Positions 16,185-25,293 of a stretch of 46,500 nucleotides of DNA are shown one piece after another (positions within the stretch are counted from its first letter, which is position 1; every line of letters starts with the position of its first letter). The notes beneath the pieces are model-generated. The model saw only the letters and a program-made list of their open reading frames with translations, had not been told where the DNA came from and ran no database searches. The translations under genes were made by a program, and so were the position numbers. Source of the stretch: Bacillota bacterium (GTDB lineage: Bacteria > Bacillota > Clostridia > Peptostreptococcales > Anaerovoracaceae); contig JAGAXF010000006.1 of the NCBI GenBank assembly GCA_017941085.1, positions 1 to 46,500 of the forward strand, given 5' to 3'.

Positions 16185-16937
16185 ATGTATAAGCTATGGG
16201 AACAATTAAAGGAGTTAAAAAACTACAAGTGGGTTGAGCTCTCCCACGAACTAAACAACGAGAGTCCTTATTGGGCAGGAATTCCTGATGGAAGCGTTGA
16301 ACTGGGAAAGGTTGTTTTCGATTGGGGTAATCCTATGCTGGAATGCCAAATCCAAACCTTCAAATTTCCCGGACAGTTCGGAACGCACATTGATTTCCCG
16401 GGACACTTTATCCAGGGCGGAAATTTATCGGAATCGTATTCCGCAGAGCATGGTGTATTCCCCCTTTGCGTAATCGATATATCCGAAAAGGTCAAGGAAG
16501 ATGTTCACTACGCAGTTACTGCTGAGGATATCAAGGAATACGAAGAGAAGTACGGAGATATTCCTGACGGCGCCTTTGTTGCACTGAGGTCTGACTGGTA
16601 CAAGAATTGGCCGGATATGGACAAGCTCTCCGGGACTGCAGAGGACGGAAGCGAACACTTCCCCGGATGGTCCATGGATGCTCTTAAATATATTTACGAA
16701 GAGCGAAATGCCGCCGCCAACGGCCACGAGGCACTGGATACCGACGCTTCAGAAGAAGCTGCAAAGGCAGAGGATCTGGCCTGCGAAAGATACGTTCTTT
16801 CCAAGGGCAAACTTCAGATAGAAGTCATGAAGAACCTTGACCAGGTTGCGCCTGCAGGTGCAATCCTAATTGCGGCATGGCCCAGAATCGAGGGTGCAAC
16901 AGGTCTTCCTGTAAGAGTCTGGGCGATAACCGAATAG
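16185..16937 (+). CDS. Cyclase-family metal-dependent hydrolase (kynurenine formamidase-like)
   Basis: A 250-aa protein of the cyclase family (PF04199 type), which includes bacterial kynurenine formamidase KynB and isatin hydrolase. The family metal site is visible as GTHIDFPGHF, with His68, Asp70 and His74 as expected ligands, after the N-terminal WVELSHELNNESPYW. The C-terminal LPVRVWAI is also typical. Members hydrolyse formyl or cyclic amides; no kynurenine genes are nearby, so the substrate is open. The start is supported by AGAGAGG 8 bases upstream and an extended -10. It is a single gene, convergent with the thiolase gene. Confidence 0.85.
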   Translation: MYKLWEQLKELKNYKWVELSHELNNESPYWAGIPDGSVELGKVVFDWGNPMLECQIQTFKFPGQFGTHIDFPGHFIQGGNLSESYSAEHGVFPLCVIDISEKVKEDVHYAVTAEDIKEYEEKYGDIPDGAFVALRSDWYKNWPDMDKLSGTAEDGSEHFPGWSMDALKYIYEERNAAANGHEALDTDASEEAAKAEDLACERYVLSKGKLQIEVMKNLDQVAPAGAILIAAWPRIEGATGLPVRVWAITE

Positions 16938-16969
16938 AATTGCGGAGCGTACTTTTTAATTGCGTAGGA

Positions 16970-17069
16970 TTTTTAGTCAAGAACGAGGAAACAAAGAAGC
17001 TCACGCGCGGAGCGTACTTGGGTACGTGAGCACGTGAGCTTCAAAGTTGACAAAGTTATTGGCTAAAAA
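16970..17069. mobile_element. MITE-like imperfect palindromic element
   Basis: A ~100-bp element bounded by inverted ends TTTTTAGTCAA (16970-16980) and TTGGCTAAAAA (17059-17069). Inside are a perfect stem GAAGCTCACG (16996-17005) with CGTGAGCTTC (17033-17042) and a tip hairpin CGTAC-TTGG-GTACG (17013-17026). It lies just downstream of the thiolase stop. The related thiolase remnant at 7361-7436 has the same flanks (TAATTGCTT and AAAATCCTACGCAAT, minus strand) without this segment, as an empty site would. No coding capacity. It may also act as a terminator between the two convergent genes. Confidence 0.55.
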
Positions 17070-17078
17070 GACAAGCAA

Positions 17079-18263
17079 TTATGCCTTTTCTACGATCATG
17101 GATGTACCCATACCGCCGCCGATGCAGAGTGTTGCGAGGCCCTTCTTGGCATCGTCTCTCTTCAGCATCTCGTAAATCAGGGTTACGAGGATACGGCATC
17201 CGGATGCTCCGATTGGGTGACCAAGAGCGATAGCACCACCGTTTACGTTCAGCTTGCTGAGGTCGAATCCGAGATCCTTACCTACTGCGCAGGACTGAGC
17301 TGCGAATGCTTCGTTAGCTTCATAAAGGTCGAGATCATCAATTGTGAGACCAGCCTTTTCAAGAGCCTTCTGTGTTGCAGGGATAGGTCCAACACCCATG
17401 ATGGATGGATCAACACCTGCGGAAGCATAGCTGCAGATCTTTACCAGTGGCTTGAGGCCGAGTTCTGCTGCCTTCTCTGCGGACATTACTACAACAGCTG
17501 CGCCGGAGTCATTGATACCGGAAGCATTACCTGCTGTTACGATACCGCCGTCCTTCTTGAATGCTGGTTTTAGCTTTGCAAGACCTTCTGCGGAAGCATC
17601 TAACTTAATGTATTCGTCTGTATCGAATACGATGTCGCCCTTCTTGGAAGGAATAACTACTGGGCAGATTTCATCTTTGAACTTGCCAGCTTCCTGAGCT
17701 GCCTTTGCCTTCTGCTGTGAAGCAAGAGCGAACTCATCCAGTTCTTCTCTTGTGAGGCCCCACTGCTCAGCTACGTTCTCAGCTGTGATACCCATGTGAT
17801 ATCCGTTGAATGCATCCCAAAGACCATCGTTTACCATTACGTCAATGAGCTGTGTATTGAACATTCTAGCTCCCCATCTTGCTGCTGGAGCAACATATGG
17901 AGAAAGGGACATGCTCTCTGCACCACCTGCTACTACGATGTCAGCATCGCCAGCTTTGATGATCTGTGCTGCAAGACCAACTGCTCTAAGTCCGGATCCG
18001 CAAACCTTGTTCAGTGTCATTGCTGGAACTTCCTTAGGAATGCCTGCATCCATCATCATCTGACGAGCAACGTTCTGTCCAAGACCTGCCTGAAGTACGT
18101 TACCCATGATAACTTCTTCTACCTGATCAGGCTTAACGCCTGCTCTCTCAAGAGCTGCCTTGATTGCTGTAGCACCAAGAGTTCTTGCAGTTGTTCCCTT
18201 AAGAGTTCCACCATAGGAACCGATAGCTGTTCTGGCTGCACCAACGATTACAACTTCTCTCAT
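17079..18263 (-). CDS. Acetyl-CoA C-acetyltransferase (thiolase)
   Basis: This 394-aa cytoplasmic enzyme condenses two acetyl-CoA to acetoacetyl-CoA, the entry to butyrate-type fermentation, or runs in reverse. The thiolase residues are all present: Cys88 in [12 protein letters not shown] (acyl-bearing), His349 in GHPIGASG and Cys380 in CIGGGMGT. Length is normal for the family. AGGAGG lies about 8 bases upstream of the ATG, and a near-consensus promoter (TTGAGA, 17 bases, TATAAT) lies about 70 bases upstream, predicting strong expression. It appears monocistronic: no other butyrate-pathway gene lies nearby. A remnant of a second thiolase is at 7386-7436. Confidence 0.95.
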   Translation of the reverse strand: MREVVIVGAARTAIGSYGGTLKGTTARTLGATAIKAALERAGVKPDQVEEVIMGNVLQAGLGQNVARQMMMDAGIPKEVPAMTLNKVCGSGLRAVGLAAQIIKAGDADIVVAGGAESMSLSPYVAPAARWGARMFNTQLIDVMVNDGLWDAFNGYHMGITAENVAEQWGLTREELDEFALASQQKAKAAQEAGKFKDEICPVVIPSKKGDIVFDTDEYIKLDASAEGLAKLKPAFKKDGGIVTAGNASGINDSGAAVVVMSAEKAAELGLKPLVKICSYASAGVDPSIMGVGPIPATQKALEKAGLTIDDLDLYEANEAFAAQSCAVGKDLGFDLSKLNVNGGAIALGHPIGASGCRILVTLIYEMLKRDDAKKGLATLCIGGGMGTSMIVEKA

Positions 18264-18329
18264 GATTATTTACCTCCTATACACTAATAAACAAATCCTT
18301 TGTTTATCACTAAACATGGGTTACACTTT

Positions 18330-18358
18330 ATTATATATTCTTAAGTGAGTTTTCTCAA
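18330..18358 (-). promoter_or_regulatory. Strong sigma-A-type promoter of the thiolase gene
   Basis: On the minus strand TTGAGA (18353-18358), a 17-base spacer and TATAAT (18330-18335). Confidence 0.85.
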
Positions 18359-18402
18359 CTGAAAAAACAAAATTCTGACAATTTTTTAGTGTTATTTTTT
18401 TA

Positions 18403-19512
18403 TCAAAGTATTACGGTATACCGCTCATCCATATGGTCCGGCTTCAGGGCCTCCTTTGCCTGCCTAAGGCCCGGAATTCCCATGTCCTCTTCCCTGTTTA
18501 CATAGACTATGCTCTCCGGAAGATGCAGGCAATATTCTCGGCAAACCAACTGATACAATCCTCTATAGTCATCATTTGCTTTTTCAAAGTGCTCCGCCGC
18601 CAAAGTTTCGGAAATGATTTCACCTATGGCAAAGGCCTCCAGTCTTCCATTAATGTATATGGCGACGCCCCTTACAGGGAATTCTTCCTTGCAAATTATT
18701 GAGTCCCGGGAGGCTTCATCCTCCACACGGTCTCCCCCGTTATGGGGCTCCTCATCCTTTGCTTCCATTACGCTCAAAATCTGACTAATTGCCATGAACT
18801 CGTTTTCAATGTCCTCTGCTTCCTCCTCATCCTGAGCCTTATAATCCCGAATTGCTGCAGCCAGGGCCAGAACATCGTCTTTGTTCTCGTGAGTAATGGG
18901 CTTTGCCTCATACTCGTAATTTCTCAAGAAAAAGTTCAGATGGTTTTTCTTTTTGTGAAGCGCCCTTCCGGACAAAGTTATAAGATTCTCCTTTAGGTAA
19001 ACGTATTCATCCAGTTCTTCATCGTGTTCGAACTCCGGATATGAACCATCGGCATCCTTAAAGGCTTCCTTAACTATGTCCACCATGTGCCCCGGTATGG
19101 AAGAAAACATCATGGGTCTTCCTTGTTCCTCGAATATCTTTTGACATTCTGAAACAGCTTCCCGCAGCGACCCAGGCTCATATTCTGTTCGGATGGTTTC
19201 GCAGATATCAGTGGATATAGCAAAGTTGTAGGCTCCTGACTTTGATGCCTGAATAATCTCCGCCTTATCCTCCGGCTTCATAATGAGAGGCATAGCCAGA
19301 AAAGCGATGCCGTCTTCCTTGCCGCACTTGGTTCCCACCAGGCAAAGATAGCCCTGCATCACATCCCAACTTACGCAATAACTATCCTTCCAAATGTAAT
19401 GAGATAGAAAGGTATACCCCGCTCCCCTATAATCATATCCATTGAAAAACTTTTTAAGAAGCGCAACATCTGCTTCATTTATTTCTCTTAAATCATTCCT
19501 TAGAAGACTCAT
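18403..19512 (-). CDS. DUF2156 domain protein (phosphatidylglycerol lysyltransferase C-terminal-like)
   Basis: A 369-aa soluble protein of the DUF2156 family, a tandem GNAT-like fold related to the catalytic part of MprF/LPG synthase, but without MprF's membrane domain. Family landmarks are YVYLKENLITLSGRALHKKKNHLNFF near the middle and the end VNREEDMGIPGLRQAKEALKP. An acidic insert (QDEEEAEDIENEF, KDEEPHNGGDRVEDE) interrupts the second half. The ATG at 19512 overlaps the stop of surE as ATGA, so the two are likely translationally coupled; an upstream in-frame start at 19527 is less likely. A transferase using aminoacyl-tRNA or acetyl-CoA is plausible; the substrate is unknown. Confidence 0.75.
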   Translation of the reverse strand: MSLLRNDLREINEADVALLKKFFNGYDYRGAGYTFLSHYIWKDSYCVSWDVMQGYLCLVGTKCGKEDGIAFLAMPLIMKPEDKAEIIQASKSGAYNFAISTDICETIRTEYEPGSLREAVSECQKIFEEQGRPMMFSSIPGHMVDIVKEAFKDADGSYPEFEHDEELDEYVYLKENLITLSGRALHKKKNHLNFFLRNYEYEAKPITHENKDDVLALAAAIRDYKAQDEEEAEDIENEFMAISQILSVMEAKDEEPHNGGDRVEDEASRDSIICKEEFPVRGVAIYINGRLEAFAIGEIISETLAAEHFEKANDDYRGLYQLVCREYCLHLPESIVYVNREEDMGIPGLRQAKEALKPDHMDERYTVIL

Positions 19513-20258
19513 ACTGTTAAATCCCATTCTGCCATTTTGGCTAAAAATTCGTGATCTGTGTGGTCCGGTCTAAGGGGTGTGATGGTGGCGTAGCCCAAGC
19601 TGTTGGCCCCTACATCCAAGGCCTCTCCCAAATGGGAGTAATCCGGCACGTGACCTTCCAGCTGATAAGTGGTTCCTTCCTTGTAAACAAAGCCATCCAG
19701 GAAGAAACTGGGGCCAAGGGCAGCATACTTTATGCCCTTCACTTGGTTCCTGGGAAGGTCCGGCGTATTGATATTTATTACTACCGATGGATCCATCCAC
19801 ATTACAATTGGAATAACCTGAACTGCCAAATCGCAGGCAACATCAAAGTGCTTTGCATCGTGATTGCCAACGGAAACTGCAACTGCCCTTACTCCGTGGA
19901 GAATGGCCTCCATAGCTGCGCCCACCGTTCCGGAATAAAGAGTGTCGGTTCCCAAATTGCTGCCCTGGTTGATGCCGGAGAAAACCAGGTCGATGGGAGT
20001 TCCCATCTCCTCGCACAGTTGAAGACCTATTTTGGAACAATCTGCAGGGGTGCCGTGGACCTTCCAAGCCTTCTTTGCTCCGGAAAACTCCACCTCCTCA
20101 ACTTCTATAGCTTCCATGAAGGTTATACTTTGACTCTTTCCGCTCTGTTGCTTGGCCGGGGCGCTTACATATATATCACCTTGAGTGGCCAAGGCATCGG
20201 CAAGAGCTCTTATTCCGTTGGAATCAATACCGTCGTCATTAACTATTAAAAAATTCAT
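19509..20258 (-). CDS. surE: 5'/3'-nucleotidase SurE
   Basis: A 249-aa metal-dependent nucleoside monophosphate phosphatase. The family N-terminus MNFLIVNDDGIDSNGIRAL carries the metal-binding Asp8-Asp9 pair, followed by SGKSQSIT and SGINQGSNLGTDTLYSGTVGAA, both characteristic SurE motifs. AGGAG lies about 6 bases before the ATG. It is the middle gene of a Sir2-SurE-DUF2156 cluster and shares four bases with the next gene. Its role is probably nucleotide salvage or stress survival. Confidence 0.95.
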   Translation of the reverse strand: MNFLIVNDDGIDSNGIRALADALATQGDIYVSAPAKQQSGKSQSITFMEAIEVEEVEFSGAKKAWKVHGTPADCSKIGLQLCEEMGTPIDLVFSGINQGSNLGTDTLYSGTVGAAMEAILHGVRAVAVSVGNHDAKHFDVACDLAVQVIPIVMWMDPSVVININTPDLPRNQVKGIKYAALGPSFFLDGFVYKEGTTYQLEGHVPDYSHLGEALDVGANSLGYATITPLRPDHTDHEFLAKMAEWDLTV

Positions 20259-20325
20259 TTATACTCCTTTTGTTTTCGTTTTTCTTTCTTGCATGATAGT
20301 CCGGTTTTGCCCCGGCAAAGCCTCA

Positions 20326-21051
20326 CTAATCCATCTTCATTACTTTTCCGATGGAATCGTAGATAACCAGGTCGGCGCTGGCGTCCATTCCCGTGGGGGT
20401 CTTGTTGATTAGCACCAACTTATCCCCTCTGAAATAATTTATAAAACCAGCGGCAGGATAAACTGCCAAGGATGTTCCGCCGATAATCAGAACATCGCAG
20501 TCTGCAATGGCGCCAACGGCACCGGATATAACATCCGTATCCAAAGCCTCTTCATAAAGAACCACGTCAGGCTTAATTCTTCCGCCACACTCACAATAGG
20601 GCACCAGGTTTTTGCAGTTGCTTTCATCCATTATATAGTCCAGGTCATGGAATTTATGGCATTTCTCGCAATAGTTTCTTTCCACGCTTCCGTGAAGCTC
20701 ATAAACCTTTTTACTGCCGGCCTTTTGGTGGAGACCGTCGATATTTTGTGTAACCACAGCCTTCAGTTTGCCTTCTTCCTCTAACTTTGCTAAGGCCTTG
20801 TGGGCATCATTGGGCTCTGCCTGGGTATGAATAAGGTTTTCCTTGTAGTACCTAAAGAACAATTCCGGCTCATTGTAATAAAAGGTTCTGGATAACATGT
20901 ATTCCGGAGAGTAGCCATACTTTTGTCTGGCATTGTATAGCCCGCTTTCTGATCTAAAGTCCGGGATATTGCTTTCCGTTGAAACCCCGGCGCCGCCGAA
21001 GAAAACTATGTTATTAGCGCCATCAATTATGGCCTTTAATCTTTCGTCCAT
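20326..21051 (-). CDS. NAD-dependent protein deacylase, sirtuin family
   Basis: A 241-aa sirtuin that removes acyl groups from lysine using NAD+. The NAD loop GAGVSTESNIPDFR is at 20-33, TQNIDGLH at 101-108 and the catalytic His at 120 (ELHGSVE). Zinc-binding Cys are visible at 128 and 131 (YCEKC) and 153 and 155 (YCECGG). The ATG at 21051 is chosen because GGGAGG precedes it by 5 bases; the in-frame TTG at 21063 overlaps that site. It is the first gene of a cluster with surE 67 bp downstream. Confidence 0.93.
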   Translation of the reverse strand: MDERLKAIIDGANNIVFFGGAGVSTESNIPDFRSESGLYNARQKYGYSPEYMLSRTFYYNEPELFFRYYKENLIHTQAEPNDAHKALAKLEEEGKLKAVVTQNIDGLHQKAGSKKVYELHGSVERNYCEKCHKFHDLDYIMDESNCKNLVPYCECGGRIKPDVVLYEEALDTDVISGAVGAIADCDVLIIGGTSLAVYPAAGFINYFRGDKLVLINKTPTGMDASADLVIYDSIGKVMKMD

Positions 21052-21126
21052 ATTCCCTCCCAATTTGCTTAACCACTTTATTTACTGTGTTTCTAATGGT
21101 ATTATTACATTAGGATGATTGAAATA

Positions 21127-21135
21127 ATTGTATCA
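21127..21135 (-). promoter_or_regulatory. Candidate extended -10 promoter for the sirtuin cluster
   Basis: TGATACAAT on the minus strand, about 75 bases before the sirtuin start. It is the same -10 word as in the riboswitch promoter. The -35 is poor. Confidence 0.4.
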
Positions 21136-21140
21136 TAATT

Positions 21141-21164
21141 GTGGGGGCAATAAAAGTGCCCCAC
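21141..21164 (+). promoter_or_regulatory. Leader hairpin next to the patatin ribosome site
   Basis: GTGGGGGCA (21141-21149) pairs with TGCCCCAC (21157-21164) with one bulged G, loop ATAAAAG. It ends a few bases before the ribosome site GAGGTG of the lipase gene. It has no T-run and is not a terminator; it may affect translation or mRNA stability. Confidence 0.5.
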
Positions 21165-21176
21165 CGAGGTGACATC

Positions 21177-22346
21177 ATGGCTAAAGCAATTAAATCAAGC
21201 AAGAAAAAAACCGCCTTTGTTCTAAGCGGCGGCGGCTCCCGGGGCGCATATCAGATAGGCGTTTGGAAAGCTCTTACGGAGCTGGGTTGGGAGTTCGACA
21301 TGGTGGTTGGAGTTTCCGTTGGTTCCCTTAATGGCGCCATGGTGGTCCAAAACCAGCAGTATCTGGCAGAAAACCTTTGGCGGGATTTGGAGACGGATCA
21401 TATCTTTGACGTGGCCAGCGATGCCCAGACTGCGGACTTTGCTCTGGAATTTATTAAACAGGGCGGAGCCGGTTCCCATGGGCTAAAAAAATTCGTCGAT
21501 AGCTACATAGACGACCACGTAATCAGAGAATCAAAGATAGATTTCGGTCTCCTGGTGGTGGAGTTCCCCTCCATGACCCCGCATTACCTTTGGAAAAAGG
21601 ATATTCCCAAGGGAAAAATCGGAGACTTTGTTATGGCAAGTTCCTCTGCCTTCCCTGCCATTCAGGCTTACGACATTGACGGCAAAAAATATATCGACGG
21701 TGGCTTCGAGGATGTTATGCCAATTCACATGGCTGTAAAAAAAGGTGCAACGGACATTGTGGCAGTTTATCTCCAGGCCATCGGAAAATTTGAAAGAGAA
21801 AAAGAATTGGCCTCTGCCAAGGGGCTCAACTTGACTCTTATTGAACCAAAGTGGGACCTGGGGAATTTCCTTCTCTTTGATAAGGCCAACACCGCCAGAA
21901 TCATGAGACTGGGATATGCCGACGCCATGAAGGCCTTCGGCGTTTATGATGGAGAAGCTTATACATTTATTAAGGGAGAAATAGAAAAGCGCCACCTGAA
22001 GGGCGCTGAGGCTGCTGCCAAAATTTTTGAATTGGATCCTTTGATTTTATATGGAAAGAATACGTTGCTGGAGCACCTGTCCGATTCCGTGGGTAAAGTT
22101 AGGTCAGGAACAAAGAGCATCAAGTCGGCATTGGATATTCTAATGGCCTCAATTACCAAGAAGGATAATAACGCTTTGGATATAGGAGCCTTAAAGTCTG
22201 CCAACAGAAAGCTTTTGACAGTTGCAATAGCAAAGGACATTGAAACCAACGGCATTTCCAGCGTTTTTCTAAATAGATATGCGCTTCGCATTGCTCACGA
22301 TGAAATACTTGCCGCTCGTTTCATACAAGCTATGGAATTGATTTGA
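21177..22346 (+). CDS. Patatin-like phospholipase
   Basis: A 389-aa serine lipid acyl hydrolase. The oxyanion-hole loop GGGSRGAYQIG is at 18-28, the nucleophile Ser47 lies in GVSVG, and the catalytic Asp of the dyad is near 174 (YIDGGFED). About 180 residues follow the patatin domain and are mostly helical, of unknown role. No signal peptide or membrane segment is visible, so it acts in the cytoplasm or at the inner membrane face. The ATG at 21177 is chosen for GAGGTG 6 bases upstream. Its stop lies 2 bases from the stop of the convergent flavoprotein gene. Confidence 0.9.
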   Translation: MAKAIKSSKKKTAFVLSGGGSRGAYQIGVWKALTELGWEFDMVVGVSVGSLNGAMVVQNQQYLAENLWRDLETDHIFDVASDAQTADFALEFIKQGGAGSHGLKKFVDSYIDDHVIRESKIDFGLLVVEFPSMTPHYLWKKDIPKGKIGDFVMASSSAFPAIQAYDIDGKKYIDGGFEDVMPIHMAVKKGATDIVAVYLQAIGKFEREKELASAKGLNLTLIEPKWDLGNFLLFDKANTARIMRLGYADAMKAFGVYDGEAYTFIKGEIEKRHLKGAEAAAKIFELDPLILYGKNTLLEHLSDSVGKVRSGTKSIKSALDILMASITKKDNNALDIGALKSANRKLLTVAIAKDIETNGISSVFLNRYALRIAHDEILAARFIQAMELI

Positions 22347-22348
22347 TA

Positions 22349-24109
22349 TTACCGACGGCGGCTTTGTCTTTCAATAATCTTTTCGGCGATCTTGATTCCG
22401 TCGCAGGCTGCGCTGGTGATACCCCCTGCGTAACCTGCCCCTTCACCGCCGGGATAGACACCGGAAATTAGCAAACATTCCAAACTATTCTTATCTCTAA
22501 GAATCCGAACCGGAGAAGAAGACCTGGCTTCCACCCCTTTAATGACGGTATCCTCACTGTCAAAGCCTTTTATTCTTTTTCCGAAGACGGGCATTGCTTC
22601 AGCAATATCCCTAGCAACAAAATCCGGAAGTGAGTCTATAACCTGCCTTGCGCCGGACATACTATTTGTTTCAGCCGAAGCATTTATGTGATCCCTATAT
22701 TCACCCCAAGTAGTTTCAGGCAAGGTGTAATTCCCACCGCCATTTATAAAGGCAAGCCTCTCGTATTCCTCCTGGAAGGCCATGCCTGCACAAGGATCCC
22801 AGCAGCTTTCATTTTCCTTATGTTTTTTTGTCTCAGCTGATTCTTTCCGGCCCCCGTTTAAGGTGAACTCCTCAGTCATGTAATCCTCCGGCCTTACGTC
22901 CACCAATATTCCGCTATTGGCAAAGCCGCTATCTCTCCTGCGGTTACTCATACCGTTGGTTACCACGCCGCCTTCCTGGGAAGCCGCATTCACTATCTCT
23001 CCCCCGGGACACATACAGAAGGAATAAACCCCTCTGCCATCTGATGCCTTTGTGGAAAGCTTATAGTAAGCCGGCGGTAAATCCGGATGCCCTGCATATT
23101 CTCCATAGGTTCCTTTGTCTATTAGGTCCTGGGAATGCTGAACTCGCACTCCCATAGAAAAAGCCTTTGGTTCCATTTTAAGTCCCTGCTTATGGAGAGT
23201 TCTCACTGTGTCTCTAGCACTGTGGCCCAAAGCCAGCACCACCTCACTGCAGGGAATAAACTCTTCGGCCCATTGCTCACCGGTTTCATTTTTCTCCTCC
23301 GGCTTTTGTTCCTGCGCTACAATACGGCGGGTTACATTGACACCCTTACATATGATTTCAGTCCCAGTGTCATTGACTTTGCCGTCCAACACAAGCCTAT
23401 CAACTCGACAACCAAATCTAACTTCGCCACCTAGACTTATTATTTCATTTCTTATATTCTTCACAACGGTACGCAAAACGTCAGTGCCTATATGTGGTCG
23501 TCCATCGATTAGTATATCTTTATCAGCACCAGCCTCAACAAAGGTTTTCAAAACGAAACTTGCCCTCGGATCATTTATTCCGGTGTTCAGTTTACCATCG
23601 GAAAAAGTTCCGGCTCCCCCTTCGCCGAACTGAACATTGGACTCTACATCAAGTTCACCATTAGTCCAAAAGGACTGGACCTTCTTGATTCGAGTATCAA
23701 CGTCATCCCCTCGCTCTAAAACTATAGGTTTAAGGCCGGCTCTGGCCAATACCAGGGCGCAGAACATTCCGCAGGGACCAAAGCCCACAACCACCGGTCT
23801 TCCCTCCGGGCCTTCCTGCCGGTCTCCTTCTTTGGTGGAGGAAAAGCAAGGAATCAAATATTCAATCTCCTTAGGCTCTGGCAAATTAAGCCTGCCATCA
23901 TAATCAAAGTCAACAGTATATACCTTGGCCACCGTGTTTTTCCGCGCGTCAATTGACCGCCTTACAATGGTGAGATTGAAAAAACTCTGGGGCGCAACCT
24001 TCTTGCCGGATAGCCTCTTGCCGTTTATTTTCTTGGCAATTCTATCCGGAAGGAGTTCTACGCTTTCACCCGGCTTCAGTTTTATCTCGTTTATCCTGTA
24101 TCTACTCAT
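22349..24109 (-). CDS. FAD-dependent oxidoreductase of the COG2509 type
   Basis: A 586-aa flavoprotein. After an N-terminal region of about 90 residues (SRYRINEIKLKPGESVELL), the dinucleotide fold begins PVVVGFGPCGMFCALVLARA followed by VLERG. Next comes the family hallmark SNVQFGEGGAGTFSDGKLNT, with further conserved blocks YSFCMCPGGEIVNAASQEGG and GGNYTLPETTWGEY. The reaction is unknown. The start at 24109 matches the N-terminus expected for the family; an in-frame TTG at 24190 would overlap the yitT-like gene. It follows that gene by 61 bp and is probably cotranscribed. Confidence 0.85.
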   Translation of the reverse strand: MSRYRINEIKLKPGESVELLPDRIAKKINGKRLSGKKVAPQSFFNLTIVRRSIDARKNTVAKVYTVDFDYDGRLNLPEPKEIEYLIPCFSSTKEGDRQEGPEGRPVVVGFGPCGMFCALVLARAGLKPIVLERGDDVDTRIKKVQSFWTNGELDVESNVQFGEGGAGTFSDGKLNTGINDPRASFVLKTFVEAGADKDILIDGRPHIGTDVLRTVVKNIRNEIISLGGEVRFGCRVDRLVLDGKVNDTGTEIICKGVNVTRRIVAQEQKPEEKNETGEQWAEEFIPCSEVVLALGHSARDTVRTLHKQGLKMEPKAFSMGVRVQHSQDLIDKGTYGEYAGHPDLPPAYYKLSTKASDGRGVYSFCMCPGGEIVNAASQEGGVVTNGMSNRRRDSGFANSGILVDVRPEDYMTEEFTLNGGRKESAETKKHKENESCWDPCAGMAFQEEYERLAFINGGGNYTLPETTWGEYRDHINASAETNSMSGARQVIDSLPDFVARDIAEAMPVFGKRIKGFDSEDTVIKGVEARSSSPVRILRDKNSLECLLISGVYPGGEGAGYAGGITSAACDGIKIAEKIIERQSRRR

Positions 24110-24170
24110 AATAGTTAACTCATCCTGGGCGGAGGTTTCCACTGGTTTGCCGATGGAATCCTGAATAGAA

Positions 24171-25055
24171 CTAGATTGTTTTCTTTGCAAATCCCTGGCC
24201 CATGACTTCGCTTGATTCCATAATAATCATGAAGGCCTTTGGATCCACTTCCTTCACCGCGTCCTGAATCAAATACATTTGACGTTTGCTACAGGCACAC
24301 ATGACAATATCCTTGTCCTCTTCCGTGTAGCTTCCCTGCCCCTTTAAGAAGGTTGCTCCTCGATGCGTCGCCGCGTCAATGGCCTCCGCCACCTCTTGAG
24401 CTTTGTCCGTAACAATCAAGGTCATTTTGCCGGCGGACAACCCGTAAAGGATTTTGTCCACAACGGTAGAAGCAATAAAGGCAATAATCATACCATAGAT
24501 TAAGCCTGTTACATTTTTGGAGACTATCAGGGTACCAACCGAAACGATAATGGCGTCCAGAATAAATGCGATGTTTCCGATGGATAGATATGGTCTCCTT
24601 GATCTAATAGATAAGGTTATAAAGTCTGTACCTCCGGTGGATGAACCTCTGCTGTATATCAAGCCGTACCCAATACCGCTTAAAACACCGGTGCAAATTG
24701 CCGCCAGGATTTTCTCGTTTGTAAAAACCGGAAAATTCGGTGCAACATAGTCTATCATTACAGAGGTAATGAACATTGATTTAAGCGAATTGAAGAAATA
24801 TCTTCTCCCAAGAATCTTTGAGCAGATTAAACCCACCGGAATATTTAATGCAATTAACATTAAACCCATAGGGAATCCCGTAAGCCTGTTTACAATAAGT
24901 GAAATTCCGGTGAATCCCGTTAGAGGGAAATCGCTGGCAGAAGCAAAATTATACACACCTGTCGCAATAAAGGCTCCCCCTATAATATCGAAAATAATGT
25001 CAATGATTATTTTTTTAACAGTATTCTTTTTTCCTGTATTTTCAATAGTGCTCAT
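24171..25055 (-). CDS. YitT family membrane protein (DUF161 plus DUF2179)
   Basis: A 294-aa membrane protein with five to six hydrophobic segments in residues 15-205, containing TGFTGISLIVNRLTGFPMG and YSRGSSTGGTDFI, both characteristic of YitT proteins. A soluble C-terminal DUF2179 domain follows (TLIVTDKAQEVAEAI, RGATFLKGQGSYTEEDKDIV). The function of the family is unresolved; a transport role is likely. AAAGGA precedes the ATG and a good promoter lies about 40 bases further upstream. Confidence 0.9.
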   Translation of the reverse strand: MSTIENTGKKNTVKKIIIDIIFDIIGGAFIATGVYNFASASDFPLTGFTGISLIVNRLTGFPMGLMLIALNIPVGLICSKILGRRYFFNSLKSMFITSVMIDYVAPNFPVFTNEKILAAICTGVLSGIGYGLIYSRGSSTGGTDFITLSIRSRRPYLSIGNIAFILDAIIVSVGTLIVSKNVTGLIYGMIIAFIASTVVDKILYGLSAGKMTLIVTDKAQEVAEAIDAATHRGATFLKGQGSYTEEDKDIVMCACSKRQMYLIQDAVKEVDPKAFMIIMESSEVMGQGFAKKTI

Positions 25056-25093
25056 AACATTAGTCCTTTATTAAATCCAAAATATCTTCAACA

Positions 25094-25122
25094 ATATTAC
25101 GCAAAAGGACGCCCTTCGTCAA
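25094..25122 (-). promoter_or_regulatory. Promoter of the yitT-like/COG2509 pair
   Basis: On the minus strand TTGACG (25117-25122), a 17-base spacer and TAATAT (25094-25099). The spacer contains AAGG-GCGT-CCTT, a short inverted repeat that could be an operator. Confidence 0.7.
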
Positions 25123-25293
25123 CACCCAAATTAATAGTTTAAGGATTCAGAAAATATTAGGCTTCCCAGCCCTTGTTTACATCCTTACAATTATTGAGTA
25201 AACTTATATTGGAAAGCAGAAATGCTCACTTCTTTTCTAGCAGAATAAGGAAAGGATTACAAGGTCTTTTCAAGGCCATTGGAATACACGACC

